A stretch of 64,000 bases of DNA from Candidatus Arsenophonus triatominarum (GCF_001640365.1 NZ_LWMI01000016.1:248001-312000); one strand, 5' to 3'. Counted from the first letter of the stretch, positions 29,639 to 41,540 are shown. A program made the numbers and translations. The notes: a model not told the origin generated them from the letters alone.

Positions 29639-29762
29639 TTAAATTTTGCTAATCCGCTCGCCGGTTGATTTGGATTTCATCACATAAGGCGTTAGAATTA
29701 GCTACTTAAAACTTATCCGATTAAGAAATAAGTACTGACTTGTTATCAGATTGAGAAATTAT

Positions 29763-31142
29763 ATGTTTACGCCAGAATTACTTTCTCCCGCAGGTTCCCT
29801 GAAGAACATGCGTTATGCTTTTGCCTATAGTGCGGACGCTGTTTATGCCGGACAACCGCGCTACAGCCTACGTGTTCGTAACAACGAATTCAATCATGAA
29901 AATTTAGCTAAAGGCATTAAAGAAGCCCATAAAATGGGAAAACGTTTTTATGTAGTGGTTAATATTGCACCACATAATGCTAAATTAAAAACCTTTATTC
30001 GTGATCTTACTCCGGTCATCGAAATGCAACCTGATGCTTTAATTATGTCCGATCCTGGCCTAATTATGCTAGTGAGAGAAACATTTCCAGCAATGGAGAT
30101 CCATCTTTCTGTCCAGGCAAACGCTGTTAACTGGGCAACAGTAAAATTTTGGCAACAAATGGGATTAAGCCGAATTATTTTGTCTCGTGAGCTCTCTATT
30201 GAAGAAATTGCCGAAATTCGTCAACAGGTACCTGATATTGAATTAGAAATTTTTGTTCACGGTGCACTTTGTATGGCCTATTCTGGGCGTTGCTTACTAT
30301 CCGGTTATATTAATAAGCGCGATCCCAATCAAGGCACCTGTACCAACGCTTGCCGTTGGGAATATAAAGTACAAGAAGGAAAAGAAGACGCAATCGGTAA
30401 TATTGTTCATCATCAACCGATTAAGATAAAAAATATTCAGCCGACATTAGGTAGTGGACAGTCTACCGACAAAGTTTTTTTAATTGAAGAAAGCAAACGT
30501 CCCGGTGAATATATGACCGCTTTTGAAGATGAGCATGGCACCTATATTATGAATTCGAAAGATCTACGGGCAATCGAACATGTTGAACGCTTAACTCAAA
30601 TTGGCGTTCATTCTTTAAAAATTGAAGGTCGCACCAAATCCTTCTACTATTGTGCTCGAACTGCCCAGGTTTATCGTCGGGCGATTGACGATGCCGTTGC
30701 GGGTAAACCTTTCGATCCCTCATTGCTAACTACACTAGAAGGCTTAGCTCACCGAGGTTATACCGAAGGTTTTTTACGTCGACATAACCATGATGCGTAC
30801 CAAACCTATGAATATGGTTATTCTGTTTCGGATCGCCAACAATTTGTTGGTGAATTCACCGGCCAACGCAAAGATGGGCTGGCAGAAGTGGACGTGAAAA
30901 ATAAATTCAGTCTGGGTGATAACTTAGAGTTAATGACACCAGCAGGTAATATTCAATTTACCTTAACTGACTTATTTGATAAAAAAAACCTACCTATTCA
31001 AGTTGCACCAGGCAATGGCTATAAAGTTTATCTCCCGATCCCTGAGGATGTTGATCTGCAGTTTGCGCTATTAATTCGCAATTTGGCTGGCACAACGACC
31101 AGAAACTCCCATAACAAACAACAGATTCAAACGATAAAGTAA
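29763..31142 (+). CDS. trhP: tRNA 5-hydroxyuridine synthase TrhP (YegQ), U32 family
   Basis: 459 residues from ATG 29763 (M-F-T-P-E-L-L-S-P-A-G; E. coli 453). It retains the U32-family H-G-A-L-C-M-A-Y-S-G-R-C motif and the cysteines in G-T-C-T-N-A-C-R-W that are thought to hold an iron-sulfur cluster. It makes 5-hydroxyuridine at tRNA wobble U34 from prephenate, partner to TrhO. A TTG four codons earlier is less likely. Intact and highly conserved. A terminator follows. Confidence 0.94.
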   Translation: MFTPELLSPAGSLKNMRYAFAYSADAVYAGQPRYSLRVRNNEFNHENLAKGIKEAHKMGKRFYVVVNIAPHNAKLKTFIRDLTPVIEMQPDALIMSDPGLIMLVRETFPAMEIHLSVQANAVNWATVKFWQQMGLSRIILSRELSIEEIAEIRQQVPDIELEIFVHGALCMAYSGRCLLSGYINKRDPNQGTCTNACRWEYKVQEGKEDAIGNIVHHQPIKIKNIQPTLGSGQSTDKVFLIEESKRPGEYMTAFEDEHGTYIMNSKDLRAIEHVERLTQIGVHSLKIEGRTKSFYYCARTAQVYRRAIDDAVAGKPFDPSLLTTLEGLAHRGYTEGFLRRHNHDAYQTYEYGYSVSDRQQFVGEFTGQRKDGLAEVDVKNKFSLGDNLELMTPAGNIQFTLTDLFDKKNLPIQVAPGNGYKVYLPIPEDVDLQFALLIRNLAGTTTRNSHNKQQIQTIK

Positions 31143-31351
31143 GTTCAAAAACTAAAGTAAACAGTAATATGTTTGCTTTAGTTATGAGCAATTTTAGTAA
31201 CCTTAAGTAGGGATAATAACAATACATAATTTAAGGAAAAATTCCATTTTTATGTATTAGATCACAGCAATATAATATTCATTATCATAAGATAGTTAGC
31301 GAAAAATGTAGAACTAAAAATTAATAGTAAGACTAGGAACCCACCTTCTTT

Positions 31352-31386
31352 GCTAACTCAATCTCCCTTAAGTTAGCTTTTTTTTT
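31352..31386 (+). terminator. Rho-independent terminator after trhP
   Basis: GCTAACT...AGTTAGC stem (31352-31358 / 31371-31377) followed by nine T's. Confidence 0.75.
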
Positions 31387-31528
31387 GTGGCCAATAAAAT
31401 TCCACTCTTTTTATCAGCAACTATTGTTAATAAATAACAATAAATAGTTAATAAAATAGTATCCATCATTTTAATAACCTACGCTAAAACTAACATTAAA
31501 CTGAAGCGATCTAGCTTGTTTTTCACAC

Positions 31529-31534
31529 TATAAT
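31529..31534 (+). promoter_or_regulatory. fbaB: Possible fbaB promoter -10 box
   Basis: Perfect TATAAT 41 bases before the fbaB start, within a gene-free region. The -35 region is weak, so this is tentative. Confidence 0.4.
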
Positions 31535-31575
31535 GGATAACAATCAATCACAACGTCAATAAACGGGAGTAAATT

Positions 31576-32625
31576 ATGACCGATATCGAGACATTGCTAG
31601 GCGCGGAAGCTGACAATCTATTACAGCATCGCTGCCAAACCATCGCCCAAGAAAAATTATACCTACCCGGCACTGATTTTATTGATCGCGTTATGATAGA
31701 TAATAACCGTCCAAACCCAGTTTTACGCTCGATGCAAACCCTATTTGATCACGGCAGACTCGCAGGTAGTGGCTACCTTTCAATTCTCCCTGTAGATCAA
31801 GGTGTAGAACATTCGGCGGCTGCCTCATTCGCGGCTAATCCACTTTATTTCGATCCTAAAAATATTGTCGAACTGGCTATTGAAGCCGGCTGTAACTGTG
31901 TCGCCTCCACCTACGGCGTTTTAGCCGCAGTTTCACGTCGTTATGCACACAAAATACCCTTTTTAGTAAAACTGAATCACAATGAAACACTTAGCTATCC
32001 AACTCAATATGATCAAACGCTTTATGCCAGTGTTGAGCAAGCTTTTGAAATGGGAGCGGTTGCGGTTGGAGCTACCATTTATTATGGTTCATTGGAGTCC
32101 CGACGTCAGATTGAAGAAATTTCCGCTGCCTTTGAACGTGCTCACGAACTGGGTATGGTGACAGTACTATGGGCATATTTACGCAATTCAGCTTTTCAGA
32201 AAGGAAAAAATGATTATCATACTAGTGCCGATCTTACTGGCCAAGCAAACCATTTGGCGGCAACGATTGGTGCTGACATTATTAAACAAAAAATGGCTGA
32301 AAATAATGGTGGCTACAAGGCTGTTGGTTTTGGCTATACCGATGAGCGGGTATATAGCCATTTAACAACCGATCATCCGATTGATTTAGTTAGATATCAA
32401 TTAGCAAATTGCTATATGGGTCGTGCTGGATTAATTAATTCAGGCGGTGCTGCTGGTTCAAACGACCTAAAAGAATCAGTTCGTACCGCAGTGATCAATA
32501 AACGTGCTGGTGGTATGGGATTAATTCTCGGTAGAAAAGCGTTTAAAAAATCGATGAAAGAAGGTATAGCTCTTATTAATGCCGTGCAAGATGTTTATTT
32601 AAATAAAAAAATAACCATTGCTTAA
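31576..32625 (+). CDS. fbaB: Class I fructose-bisphosphate aldolase FbaB (DhnA type)
   Basis: Glycolytic/gluconeogenic aldolase that uses a Schiff base. 349 residues (E. coli 350). Seen: [10 protein letters not shown] (residues 71-80) and the Schiff-base Lys in G-A-D-I-I-K-Q-K (K237, same number as E. coli). A GGGAG ribosome site precedes the ATG. It stands alone with its own terminator. Confidence 0.96.
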   Translation: MTDIETLLGAEADNLLQHRCQTIAQEKLYLPGTDFIDRVMIDNNRPNPVLRSMQTLFDHGRLAGSGYLSILPVDQGVEHSAAASFAANPLYFDPKNIVELAIEAGCNCVASTYGVLAAVSRRYAHKIPFLVKLNHNETLSYPTQYDQTLYASVEQAFEMGAVAVGATIYYGSLESRRQIEEISAAFERAHELGMVTVLWAYLRNSAFQKGKNDYHTSADLTGQANHLAATIGADIIKQKMAENNGGYKAVGFGYTDERVYSHLTTDHPIDLVRYQLANCYMGRAGLINSGGAAGSNDLKESVRTAVINKRAGGMGLILGRKAFKKSMKEGIALINAVQDVYLNKKITIA

Positions 32626-32675
32626 TTTTTATTGTTTACCCAAATATAATAACGTGATTAATAATATAACGTTGG

Positions 32676-32715
32676 CGGTGATAAACATTTATTTTTATCA
32701 CCGTTTATAATTTTT
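32676..32715 (+). terminator. Probable terminator after fbaB
   Basis: CGGTGATAAA / TTTATCACCG type stem (32676-32703) followed by TTTATAATTTTT. Confidence 0.6.
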
Positions 32716-33016
32716 ATCTTATTAAATAATATAAAATCATCTACACCATATATTGAAATTCTCACTATCAGTTAATTTCGATATACAACAAAAAAAGCTA
32801 AATAGAGTAGATTCTTATAAAATTAATAACAATAATGTTAGAATTAGATAAATAATAATATAGCCCAGTTAATTAACAGTTTATCAATTAGATCTGGATA
32901 GCCAATAACAAATATTATTTAGTTAACACATAAAACTAACATTTTATTATCATAATATTACTTAAAGATGATAATTTATTTTGTAAATTAGGTTATTCTA
33001 TAAGGAGGTAAAAACA
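32716..33016. other. AT-rich non-coding DNA
   Basis: No gene or repeat recognised. Ends with the AAGGAGG ribosome site of the next small gene. Confidence 0.4.
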
Positions 33017-33241
33017 ATGTTAAAATATCCATATGGCTTTGATAGCTTTACCAATTTTTTAGCTAAATGTGGTTTAGGTGAAATAGAATTAATCTCAAAA
33101 GGATATTGCTTTTGTTATCTACTACCGCAGGGAGTAAGCATCTATTTATATAAGAACGGTACCATACTAATACAAGGTAATCTTGCAATCAAACATGCTA
33201 TTGAAATGACAATCAAAGAATTGCTACAAAAAACAAGTTAA
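33017..33241 (+). CDS. Small protein of unknown family
   Basis: 74 residues behind an excellent ribosome site (AAGGAGG, 10-base spacing). Cys-containing middle (Y-C-F-C-Y-L-L-P-Q-G) and a beta-hairpin-like I-Y-L-Y-K-N-G-T-I-L-I-Q-G-N, then a helical tail. The Y-K-N-G-x-x-x-x-Q-G pattern recalls TBP-like domains found at the N-terminus of some RNase HIII and RnlA-type proteins, but this is only a resemblance by eye. Codon usage is as AT-rich as the host. No neighbours on either side to suggest a role. Confidence 0.5.
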   Translation: MLKYPYGFDSFTNFLAKCGLGEIELISKGYCFCYLLPQGVSIYLYKNGTILIQGNLAIKHAIEMTIKELLQKTS

Positions 33242-33532
33242 TACATTTAGTTAATGAAGGAAATTTGAAATTACACATAGATCATGGCTTATTATTAATA
33301 GTGGTATTCAATATAGTGATATTAGTAATAATATTCATGAGCAGAATTATTCTTATTTTCTTTAATGCAACGATAAAGTAAATCAACTAGTTAAAATAAT
33401 AAAATTTATTTTCATATTTCAATTTTTTATTAATTATATAAACGTACAATTTCTTATATCAATTAAATTGATACAGCCTAATAGTAATGCTACTTAGATC
33501 CAGCTGATAAATAAAATAGATCCTTTCATCTA
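33242..33532. other. AT-rich non-coding DNA before MITE cluster
   Basis: No open frame of note, no repeat found. Probably eroded DNA. Confidence 0.35.
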
Positions 33533-33721
33533 CACGAGTTTCGCACCAATAAAAAACGCTCTATTTTTAAGTTTAATTCAGCATAATATATAAATAGACA
33601 AAATCTTATAAATTAAAAGCAACTTATTGTAATTTAAACAAATTTATACGTTTAGTAACTTGCAAATTAACCTTGCTTTTAAGCCATTTCTGGAATTTTA
33701 TATTCCTGTGCGAAACTCGTG
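33533..33721 (+). mobile_element. MITE-like repeat, copy a
   Basis: 189 bp with terminal inverted repeat CACGAGTTTCGCAC / GTGCGAAACTCGTG and a 5-base ATCTA duplication on both sides (33528-33532, 33722-33726). No coding capacity. Confidence 0.92.
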
Positions 33722-33778
33722 ATCTAGTCAAATAAGTTTTAGCAATATTTCACTCTTTTTATGCAATAAAAAATATAG

Positions 33779-33969
33779 CACGAGTTTCGCACCAATAAAA
33801 AACGCTCTATTTTTAAGTTTAATTCAGCATAATATATAAATAGACAAAATCTTATAAATCAAAAGCAACTTATTGTAATTTAAACAAATTTATACGTTTT
33901 AGTAATTTGCAAATTAACTATTGCTTTTAAGCCATTTCTGGAATTTTATATGCCTGTGCGAAACTCGTG
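33779..33969 (+). mobile_element. MITE-like repeat, copy b
   Basis: 191 bp, same ends, TATAG duplication (33774-33778, 33970-33974). It lies 57 bases from copy a in the same direction. Confidence 0.92.
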
Positions 33970-34257
33970 TATAGCATAGCTAATAATAAATTATTGCCCA
34001 CCTAATTCCATTTTAGTTCTGTGATGATACAACAGAACCAAATGGGTTGCAGTTAACTAGTAATAACGTTTTGTTATAATAGCCTGTTAATATTTTGATC
34101 ATTTTTATATACAAATGGTACGGGCCTATATTTCCATGAAAGAAATTCTTTTGAATTACTCAATAAACTGTATGGATTTTGTTTATCAAGATGGTCGCCT
34201 ATGGCGACGACTTGTCATTGCTTGTTAGTACTGGTATAACCCGATACCTATTGTCTC

Positions 34258-35448
34258 AATCTTTTGGTCCCTTTTATGTCACCGCGTTTTAGTCATGTTT
34301 TTCAATTTGGTCAACGCTGACTCAATTGGCTTAATCGCCAACCCCCCGATAGTGTCCGCACTGTTGTGATGGAAACCATGGTAAAGATTATGGCTTGCGG
34401 CACTTCGCTTATGGGGTGGTCAATTTGGCGCTGTCCTGACCCTCAATGTAATTCTGAGAAACGGGTTAAATTTACCTGCAAAAGTCGAAGCTGCCCACAT
34501 TGTGGCGTCAAAGCTTGTCTACAAAGGATTAACAATACGCTAGCTTGGTTACCCTAAGCACATCACTTTTACCATGCCTTGTGAATATTGGCCTATTATT
34601 CGCGCCAACCGTTGGCTTCTCGGTGAAATGAATCGATTAGCCGCTGATGTGATATTAACCATCTGCCGTGACCTCAATATCACCCCGGGCGTTTTCACTG
34701 CCATCCATACCTGGGGACGAGACCAAAAATGGCATCCGCATATTCATTTTTCAACCACCGCCGGCGGGGTGACTAAAAAGAATACCTGACGGGATATCAG
34801 CTTTTATCGCGAAAACATTATGACAATGTGGCGATAACGGCATTATTGAGAAAACATTATTACACGCTCACCATTCCCGATGAGCTTAAAGCTGAAGGAA
34901 GAAGTAAAGCATCATGGAATCAATTACTTAACACTCACGACAAGCGTGGGTGGAATATTAATTTTTCTGATATTTTTTCCAATATTACCCATGTCACCCT
35001 TTATCTCGGATTTTATCTAAAGAAACCCCCTGTCTCGCTCAGTCGCTTAAAACATTATTCCGGCGAAGATAACATCACGTTATGCTATAAGAGCCACCGC
35101 ACAAAAAAACAGGAAGACTTGGTCATGACATCCGATGAATTTATTACCCTGTTTGCGTCTCATGTGCCAGAAAAATGGTTTCACATGATCCGCTATTACG
35201 GCTTTTAAAGTCCATCAGCACGGATGCGAAAAATGTTAACGGAGGTTGTTTATCCTTTAGCCCAGCAAGATAAAAAACCCGCTAAAAAAGTCACCTGGCG
35301 AAACATGTATCAACACGTCTTTAAAGTCGATCCACTTGCTTGTCTCTTATGTGGGAAAAAATTACTTTTCGCAGGAATGAATTTTGGATTGAATCGTAAA
35401 GAACTTATGGCACGTCACCATGATCTGGCTTGTTTGCGGTGGCGATAA
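34258..35448 (+). pseudogene. IS91-family transposase, several frameshifts
   Basis: Four frames in order form one IS91-type (HUH, Y1) transposase. First, a zinc-binding start (C-P-D-P-Q-C ... F-T-C-K-S-R-S-C-P-H-C-G, 34366-34557). Second, a piece with the metal-binding H-P-H-I-H-F-S motif (34574-34789). Third, 34828-35208, with I-T-H-V-T-L-Y-L-G-F-Y and R-Y-Y-G-F. Fourth, a tail with D-P-L-A-C-L-L-C-G-K (35224-35448). Weak N-terminal homology may begin near 34258. It is dead. Confidence 0.85.
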
Positions 35449-35589
35449 AAATTCACGACAGGGTAGATCTATCCTTTTGTCCAAAATTGATTGATAATTA
35501 ATCGTTTTTTAACCATCTATTCCGTTCCTTATCTCAACCTTCAACATAATTTTGACAAAATTTAGAAGAAAATAAAGAGGATTTCATCA

Positions 35590-35674
35590 TGACGCAGGTT
35601 AATGACTAACCATTTCGGGTATTAATTTCTTATACATCAAGCATAATTGATAATGCTTATCCCGAACTCAGGTT
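35590..35674 (+). mobile_element. IS982-family 3'-end remnant
   Basis: Shares CAAGCATAATTGATAATGC and the terminal CCCGAACTCAGGTT with the IS982 copy at 59893-62200. It ends exactly where the truncated MITE copy c begins. The left limit is approximate. Confidence 0.7.
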
Positions 35675-35835
35675 ATTTTTAAGTTTAATTCAGCATAATA
35701 TATAAATAGACAAAATCTTATAAATTAAAAGCAACTTATTGTAATTTAAACAAATTTATACGTTTTAGTAACTTGCAAATTAACCATTGCTTTTAAGCCA
35801 TTTCTGGAATTTTATATGCCTGTGCGAAACTCGTG
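35675..35835 (+). mobile_element. MITE-like repeat, copy c, left end missing
   Basis: Matches the inner and right part of the MITE through CTCGTG at 35835. About 30 bases at the left are replaced by the IS982 end, and no target duplication remains. Confidence 0.88.
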
Positions 35836-37237
35836 TCCTCTTTTTTAGCAAGAGCGAGCATTTCGGAAAAGTGCGTGTTTTTTGTTTTTCCATCAGAATC
35901 TTTATCTTAAATACGATAATCAATAGGAATTGAGTCAACAGTTGTTAGATTATGCCAAAGTAAATTAACTAAACCTATGCCAGCAATAACATCATGTTCA
36001 TTACCTGAATATTGATAATGGACCATCTCTATTTTTTTACTACGTGTTTTGGCAATCAATCTATCATCGGCAATTAGTACGCAAGGGCTTTTTTTGTCTA
36101 TAGAAGGTTGAACTAATCGCCATAAGTCTTTAGGTCGAAAACATCTACTTTTTAGCCATCGGCTAACACTGTCATGAGATAAAGGCGATGGGCTTACTTC
36201 TGATAACGCCAAACCAGAGTATCTTATAGCTAGGCGACTTAATTTTGATTACAAGGTGTGTTATGAGTTATACAATTGATTTTCGACGTAAAGTAATATC
36301 TGTAAGGAAAGCCGAAGGTTTAACAATTCGAGAAACTGCGAAACAATTCCGTATTGGAAAAGCGTCTTTAGTACGTTGGCTTAAACGACCAGAGCCAAAA
36401 AATTTAACGCCACGTAAGAGGAAGCTCGATAAAAATGCTTTAGCAAAAGATGTGGAACAGTATCCAGATGCTTACCAAAAGGAACGGGCAGAGCGATTCG
36501 GTGTTTGTAAAAAGACTATTTGGCAATCCCTTAAAAAGCTGGGATTAACCTATAAAAAAAACTCTATTCCATCCAAAAACCAACGAAAGCGACAGGCTGG
36601 CACATCAGCAAAAAAGACAACAGTATGAAAAAAAAAGATAAATCTGTTGTTTTTATTGATGAAAGTGGTTTTTCACATGACACTCCACGAACTCACGGCT
36701 ATTCCCCAAAAGGTCACCGTTGTTTTGGTCTGAAAAACTAGGGTGCTAAGGGAAGAACAAATGTTATTGGCGCTTTATTGGGAACAACCCTTTTTGCTAT
36801 CGGATTATTTGATTGCAATATTAACCGTGATGTTTTTTATGTTTGGATCACAAAAATATTGCTCCCAGAACTTCCTGAAAATTCTGTTATTTTTATGGAC
36901 AACGCTAGCTTTCACAAAGGTAAGAATATTGAACAGGCAATTATAAACGCAGGACACCAGATAGAATATTTGCCTGTGTACTCACCAGATTTAAATCCTA
37001 TAGAACATAAATGGTCTCAAGCTAAACGTAAAAAGATGGAAACAGGATGCACTATCGATGACCTGTTTTTAATACATATGCTGTAATCAAAATTAAGTCG
37101 CCTAGCTATACACTGCTTACTTGTAAGAATGTTTTATAGATATTTTTAATGCATGGATAACCGGACAAAATATGAACACCCTAATTTTTTCTTGTTTTTA
37201 AATTTATACTTCTTTTTTGGAGATTGCGAAACTCGTG
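35836..37237 (-). mobile_element. IS4/IS701-like DDE element remnant, interrupted by IS630
   Basis: Its right end (minus-strand start) is CACGAGTTTCGCAATCTCC at 37237-37219, so its first 13 bases equal the MITE end. Transposase fragments read M-S-G-Y-P-C-I-K-N-I-Y-K (about 37150), then after the IS630 copy R-Y-S-G-L-A-L-S-E, D-S-V-S-R-W-L-K-S, V-L-I-A-D-D-R-L-I-A-K-T-R with a DDE-type Asp, and D-S-I-P-I-D-Y-R-I followed by a stop (35907-35909). Coding resemblance continues past it (D-K-D-S-D-G-K-T-K-N) to the MITE edge. The C-terminal two thirds are missing. Exact IS family is uncertain. Confidence 0.75.
36227..37108 (+). mobile_element. IS630-family element, copy 7, inactivated
   Basis: 882 bp, TA at 36225-36226 and 37109-37110. 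Two lesions: a ninth A in the second A run (after CAGTATG, near 36628), and TAG in place of TGG near 36740 in the catalytic half. Frames 36263-36628 and C-terminal piece to 37086. Confidence 0.94.
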
Positions 37238-37250
37238 AACTTATTAGATA

Positions 37251-37442
37251 CACGAGTTTCGCACAGGCATATAAAATTCCAGAAATGGCTTAAAAGCAAT
37301 GGTTAATTTGCAAGTTACTAAAACGTATAAATTTGTTTAAATTACAATAAGTTGTTTTTAATTTATAAGATTTTGTCTATTTATATATTATGCTGAATTA
37401 AACTTAAAAATAGAGCGTTTTTTTATTGGTGCGAAACTCGTG
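37251..37442 (-). mobile_element. MITE-like repeat, copy d
   Basis: 192 bp in reverse orientation, AGATA duplication at 37246-37250 and 37443-37447. It lies 13 bases from the IS4/IS701-like end that carries the same terminal sequence. Confidence 0.92.
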
Positions 37443-37471
37443 AGATATTTTTATTTCCACTAATTAGCCAT

Positions 37472-37507
37472 AAATAAAAAATAGGCACCCAAATTGGATG
37501 CCTATTT
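37472..37507 (-). terminator. Terminator after adk
   Basis: Minus-strand AAAATAGGCATCC / GGGTGCCTATTTT stem with flanking T-rich DNA, 14 bases past the adk stop. Confidence 0.7.
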
Positions 37508-37520
37508 TATCAACTAACAG

Positions 37521-38180
<660 letters not shown>

Positions 38181-38324
38181 CTATTTCATTTTTATAATTT
38201 GAAAGAAAAGTTACCTTATCATTAGGCATACCTATAACTCAAGAAAACAGATAACCATTGAATAATCAAATTATTTTCGTTAAAAAAACAAACCACGTCT
38301 TAAAATAACTAAAACGTGGTTTTA

Positions 38325-39518
38325 TGTAGTAGCTCAGACTTAATCTGACAGTTACCGGTTATTTATACAGTACCTGTCAGGTTAAATTTGATTTAAATCT
38401 TTCTCTCTCCAAAGTTGTTTTCCATCGTGTAAAGTTGCCATAGGAGTTCGACCGCAACACATTTTTCCTTGATGAGTGCGTTGGTTATTATATTCCGCTA
38501 ACCATTTATCTAAATCAGCTTGTAATTCATTTAAAGCCCTATAGATTTTCTTACGAAAAGCCACCTGATAGAACTCTTGTAATACAGTTTTATGAAAGCG
38601 TTCACAAATCCCATTAGTTTGAGGTGAACGAGCTTTAGTTTTTGTATGATCAATATCATTGATAGCGAGATAAAGTTGATAATCGTGATGTTCAACTTTA
38701 CCACAATACTCACTGCCTCTGTCCGTCAGTATACGTAACACCGGTAACCCATGCTGGGAATAAAAAGGGAGAACCTTGTCATTTAATAAATCTGCCGCCG
38801 TTATCGCGCTTTTTGTTGTGTAAAGCTTACAATGAACGACTTTACTGTAAGTATCAATGTAAGTTTGTTGATAAACACGACCAACGCCTTTTAAATGACC
38901 GACATAAAAAGTATCTTGTGAACCCAGATAACCTGGATGCGCTGTTTCAATCTCACCACAGGCTTCATCATCTTGCGCTTTCTTTTCTAGAGCACTGATT
39001 TGTGATTCTGACAGGATAATTCCTTCTGTTGCGATTTTATCTTCAAGCGCTTTTAGGCGTTTTGTAAAATTTTCGAGATTATGGCGCAGCCAAATAGAGC
39101 GAACGCCACTCCCCGAAACAAAAATGCCTTTTTTTCTTAGTTCATTACTACTGCGGTGTTGACCGTGTGCAGGATATTCAATCGCATACTCGACTACAGC
39201 GCTTTCAATCTGTTCATCTACTCTATTTTTTACGTTAGGCACCCGTCGATTTTGATTAATTAAAGCGTCTATCCCACCATCGTTAACAAGTTCCTGGTAG
39301 CGATAAAACGTATCTCGGGATACCCCCATAATCTTACAGGCTTTTGAGACGTTATTAAGCTCTTCAGCGAGGTTAAGTAACCCGACTTTATGTTTGATGA
39401 TAGGATTATTTGTTTGATACATAGAATTACCTTTTATTTAATTATCTAATGATGTTAATTAAAACCGGTAACGCTCTTTTTTAAATCAGAATTGTCGGAT
39501 TAAGTTAAGACTAATACA
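38325..39518 (-). mobile_element. IS481-type element, copy 3, intact
   Basis: 1194 bp, ends TGTAGTAG (38325) and CTAATACA (39518); inverted repeats share ACTTAATC-x-GACA-x-TT. No clear target duplication. Inserted between htpG and adk. Confidence 0.93.
38382..39422 (-). CDS. IS481-family transposase
   Basis: 346 residues, intact. N-terminal helix-turn-helix (S-K-A-C-K-I-M-G-V-S-R-D-T-F-Y-R-Y) and an integrase core: D-T-F-Y-V-G-H (first Asp), T-D-R-G-S-E-Y-C-G (second), S-P-Q-T-N-G-I-C-E-R-F-H (Glu). It is the reference for all other copies and fragments in the window. Confidence 0.95.
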   Translation of the reverse strand: MYQTNNPIIKHKVGLLNLAEELNNVSKACKIMGVSRDTFYRYQELVNDGGIDALINQNRRVPNVKNRVDEQIESAVVEYAIEYPAHGQHRSSNELRKKGIFVSGSGVRSIWLRHNLENFTKRLKALEDKIATEGIILSESQISALEKKAQDDEACGEIETAHPGYLGSQDTFYVGHLKGVGRVYQQTYIDTYSKVVHCKLYTTKSAITAADLLNDKVLPFYSQHGLPVLRILTDRGSEYCGKVEHHDYQLYLAINDIDHTKTKARSPQTNGICERFHKTVLQEFYQVAFRKKIYRALNELQADLDKWLAEYNNQRTHQGKMCCGRTPMATLHDGKQLWREKDLNQI

Positions 39519-39534
39519 ATTTATTAAATAAATT

Positions 39535-41409
39535 TTAGCCCAAAAGTAACTTATTCATACGGCGAATAAATAGATTGGGATCTTCTAGGCTACCTTGTTC
39601 AACAAACAACGCCTGATCTAATAATATCTCTATCCACTCAGAAAATAAGCCATCATCAGTTAGCTCTGTCGCTTTTTTAACTAATGGATGTTCAGGATTA
39701 AGTTCAAAATTATATTTTATTTCCGGCGCTGATTGACCCACCGCAGCAAAAAGTTTTGCCATCTGAGTACTCATATCATTCGCATCGGTCGTCACGATTG
39801 CCGGCGTGTCTGTTAAACGGTGTGTTAACTTCACTTCCTTCACCCGCTCGCCTAATAATTTTTTTACCCGCTCAACGAAAGGCTCCAGTTTTTTATCGGT
39901 CTCTTCTTGCTCTTTCTTATCTTCATCAGCCAATTTTTCTAATGACTCATCTGTCTTACTAACAGATTGAAAGGATTTGCCTTCAAACTCTGGCAAATAG
40001 TTCATCATCCACTCATCAATCCGCTCAGACAATAATAAAACCTCAATCCCTTTTTTACGGAATAGTTCTAAATGCGGGCTATTTTTCGCAGCGGCATAAC
40101 TATCTGCAGTAATGTAATAGATCTTTTCCTGCCCTTCAATCATACGACTAACATAATCTTCTAAAGAAACATTCTGTAAATTACTCTCATTATGCGTTGA
40201 TGCAAAGCGTAATAATTTAGTAATCGCTTCTTTATTAGTTGTATCTTCCGCTGGCCCCTCTTTCAACACTAGTCCAAATTCTTGCCAGAATTGTTGATAC
40301 TGTTCAGGTTCACTTTTAGCTAATTTTTCCAACATTTGCAATGCGCGTTTGGTTAATGCACTGCGCAAACTACGAGTGATATCACTATCTTGTAAAATTT
40401 CGCGCGAAACATTTAATGGTAAGTCATTGGAGTCAACTAACCCACGTACAAAACGTAAGTAATTTGGCATAAATTGCTCTGCTTCATCCATAATAAAAAC
40501 ACGATGAACATAAAGCTTTAAACCATGTTTATTATCACGATTCCATAAATCAAAAGGCGCTTTAGTCGGTATATAAAGTAGGCTGGTATATTCTTGTTTA
40601 CCCTCTACCCGATTATGACTCCATATTAAAGGATCTGCATAATCATGGGAAACATGCTTATAAAACTCTTTATATTCTTCAGCCGTAATATCGTTTTTGT
40701 TACGTGTCCATAGCGCCTGGGCTTTATTAATTTTTTCCCAAATAACAGTATCATTTTCTTCGTTCTTGGCTTCAATTTCCACTGGCAGGGCAATATGATC
40801 TGAATATTTGCTGATCACTGAACGTAAACGCCAGTCATCTAAGAATTCCGTTTGGTCTTCACGTAAATGCAAGGTAATTTCAGTCCCACGCTCTGCTTTT
40901 TCAATATCAGCAACGGTATATTCACCCTCACCCTGAGATTGCCAGAAAACCCCTTTATCGGCGGCCACGCCCGCTGCCCGAGTACGCACTGTCACTTTAT
41001 CTGCAACAATAAAAGCTGAATAGAAACCAACACCAAACTGACCGATTAATGGGCTATCTTTCGCTTGTTCGTTGCCTAAAGACTGTAAAAAAGCCTTGGT
41101 ACCAGATTTAGCAATAGTCCCTAAATTATCAATAACCTCTTCGCGCGTCATGCCAATGCCGTTATCACTAATCGTTAAGGTTTTTTTGTCTTTATCAATA
41201 GCAATTCTAACTCTTAAATCACCGTCATTTTCATAAAGATCAGATTGTGATAGTGCTTTAAAACGTAATTTATCCGCTGCATCAGATGCGTTTGAAATCA
41301 GCTCGCGTAGAAAGATTTCTTTATTGGAATAAAGAGAATGGATCATCAATTGCAATAACTGTTTTACTTCTGATTGAAATCCAAGAGTTTCTTGTCCTTT
41401 CATACTCAT
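39535..41409 (-). CDS. htpG: Chaperone protein HtpG (bacterial Hsp90)
   Basis: 624 residues, equal to E. coli. GHKL ATPase domain: [11 protein letters not shown] (ATP-lid Glu), I-S-D-N-G-I-G-M-T, and [11 protein letters not shown]. Middle and C-terminal dimer domains are intact, ending [10 protein letters not shown]. The ATG at 41409 or the one two codons on (M-K-G-Q-E-T, E. coli start) may be used. A heat-shock promoter lies upstream. Confidence 0.97.
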   Translation of the reverse strand: MSMKGQETLGFQSEVKQLLQLMIHSLYSNKEIFLRELISNASDAADKLRFKALSQSDLYENDGDLRVRIAIDKDKKTLTISDNGIGMTREEVIDNLGTIAKSGTKAFLQSLGNEQAKDSPLIGQFGVGFYSAFIVADKVTVRTRAAGVAADKGVFWQSQGEGEYTVADIEKAERGTEITLHLREDQTEFLDDWRLRSVISKYSDHIALPVEIEAKNEENDTVIWEKINKAQALWTRNKNDITAEEYKEFYKHVSHDYADPLIWSHNRVEGKQEYTSLLYIPTKAPFDLWNRDNKHGLKLYVHRVFIMDEAEQFMPNYLRFVRGLVDSNDLPLNVSREILQDSDITRSLRSALTKRALQMLEKLAKSEPEQYQQFWQEFGLVLKEGPAEDTTNKEAITKLLRFASTHNESNLQNVSLEDYVSRMIEGQEKIYYITADSYAAAKNSPHLELFRKKGIEVLLLSERIDEWMMNYLPEFEGKSFQSVSKTDESLEKLADEDKKEQEETDKKLEPFVERVKKLLGERVKEVKLTHRLTDTPAIVTTDANDMSTQMAKLFAAVGQSAPEIKYNFELNPEHPLVKKATELTDDGLFSEWIEILLDQALFVEQGSLEDPNLFIRRMNKLLLG

Positions 41410-41462
41410 TAAATAGCCTCAATTTTAGAATAATTTTATTAGGTTGAATGGTTATGAAACTC

Positions 41463-41491
41463 AGATGGGGATATAACTTGAAAATTTCAAG
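41463..41491 (-). promoter_or_regulatory. htpG: Sigma-32 promoter of htpG
   Basis: On the minus strand CTTGAAA (41491-41485), 14 bases, CCCCATCT (41470-41463): an exact match to the heat-shock consensus with allowed spacing, about 55 bases before htpG. It shows that heat-shock control of HtpG is retained. Confidence 0.85.
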
Positions 41492-41540
41492 TTCACCGTC
41501 GTGAAAAGCGTGCTTGATAGCCGATATGATTAACTTTTTC

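Noticed and set aside
33533-33969. Two direct ~190-bp repeats considered as a CRISPR-like array
   Set aside because: Units are far too long, have inverted ends and target duplications, and occur singly elsewhere; they are transposon-like.
33242-34257. Search for a defence system or novel operon in this poorly coded region
   Set aside because: Only MITEs and eroded AT-rich DNA are visible; the single small gene at 33017 has no partner genes.
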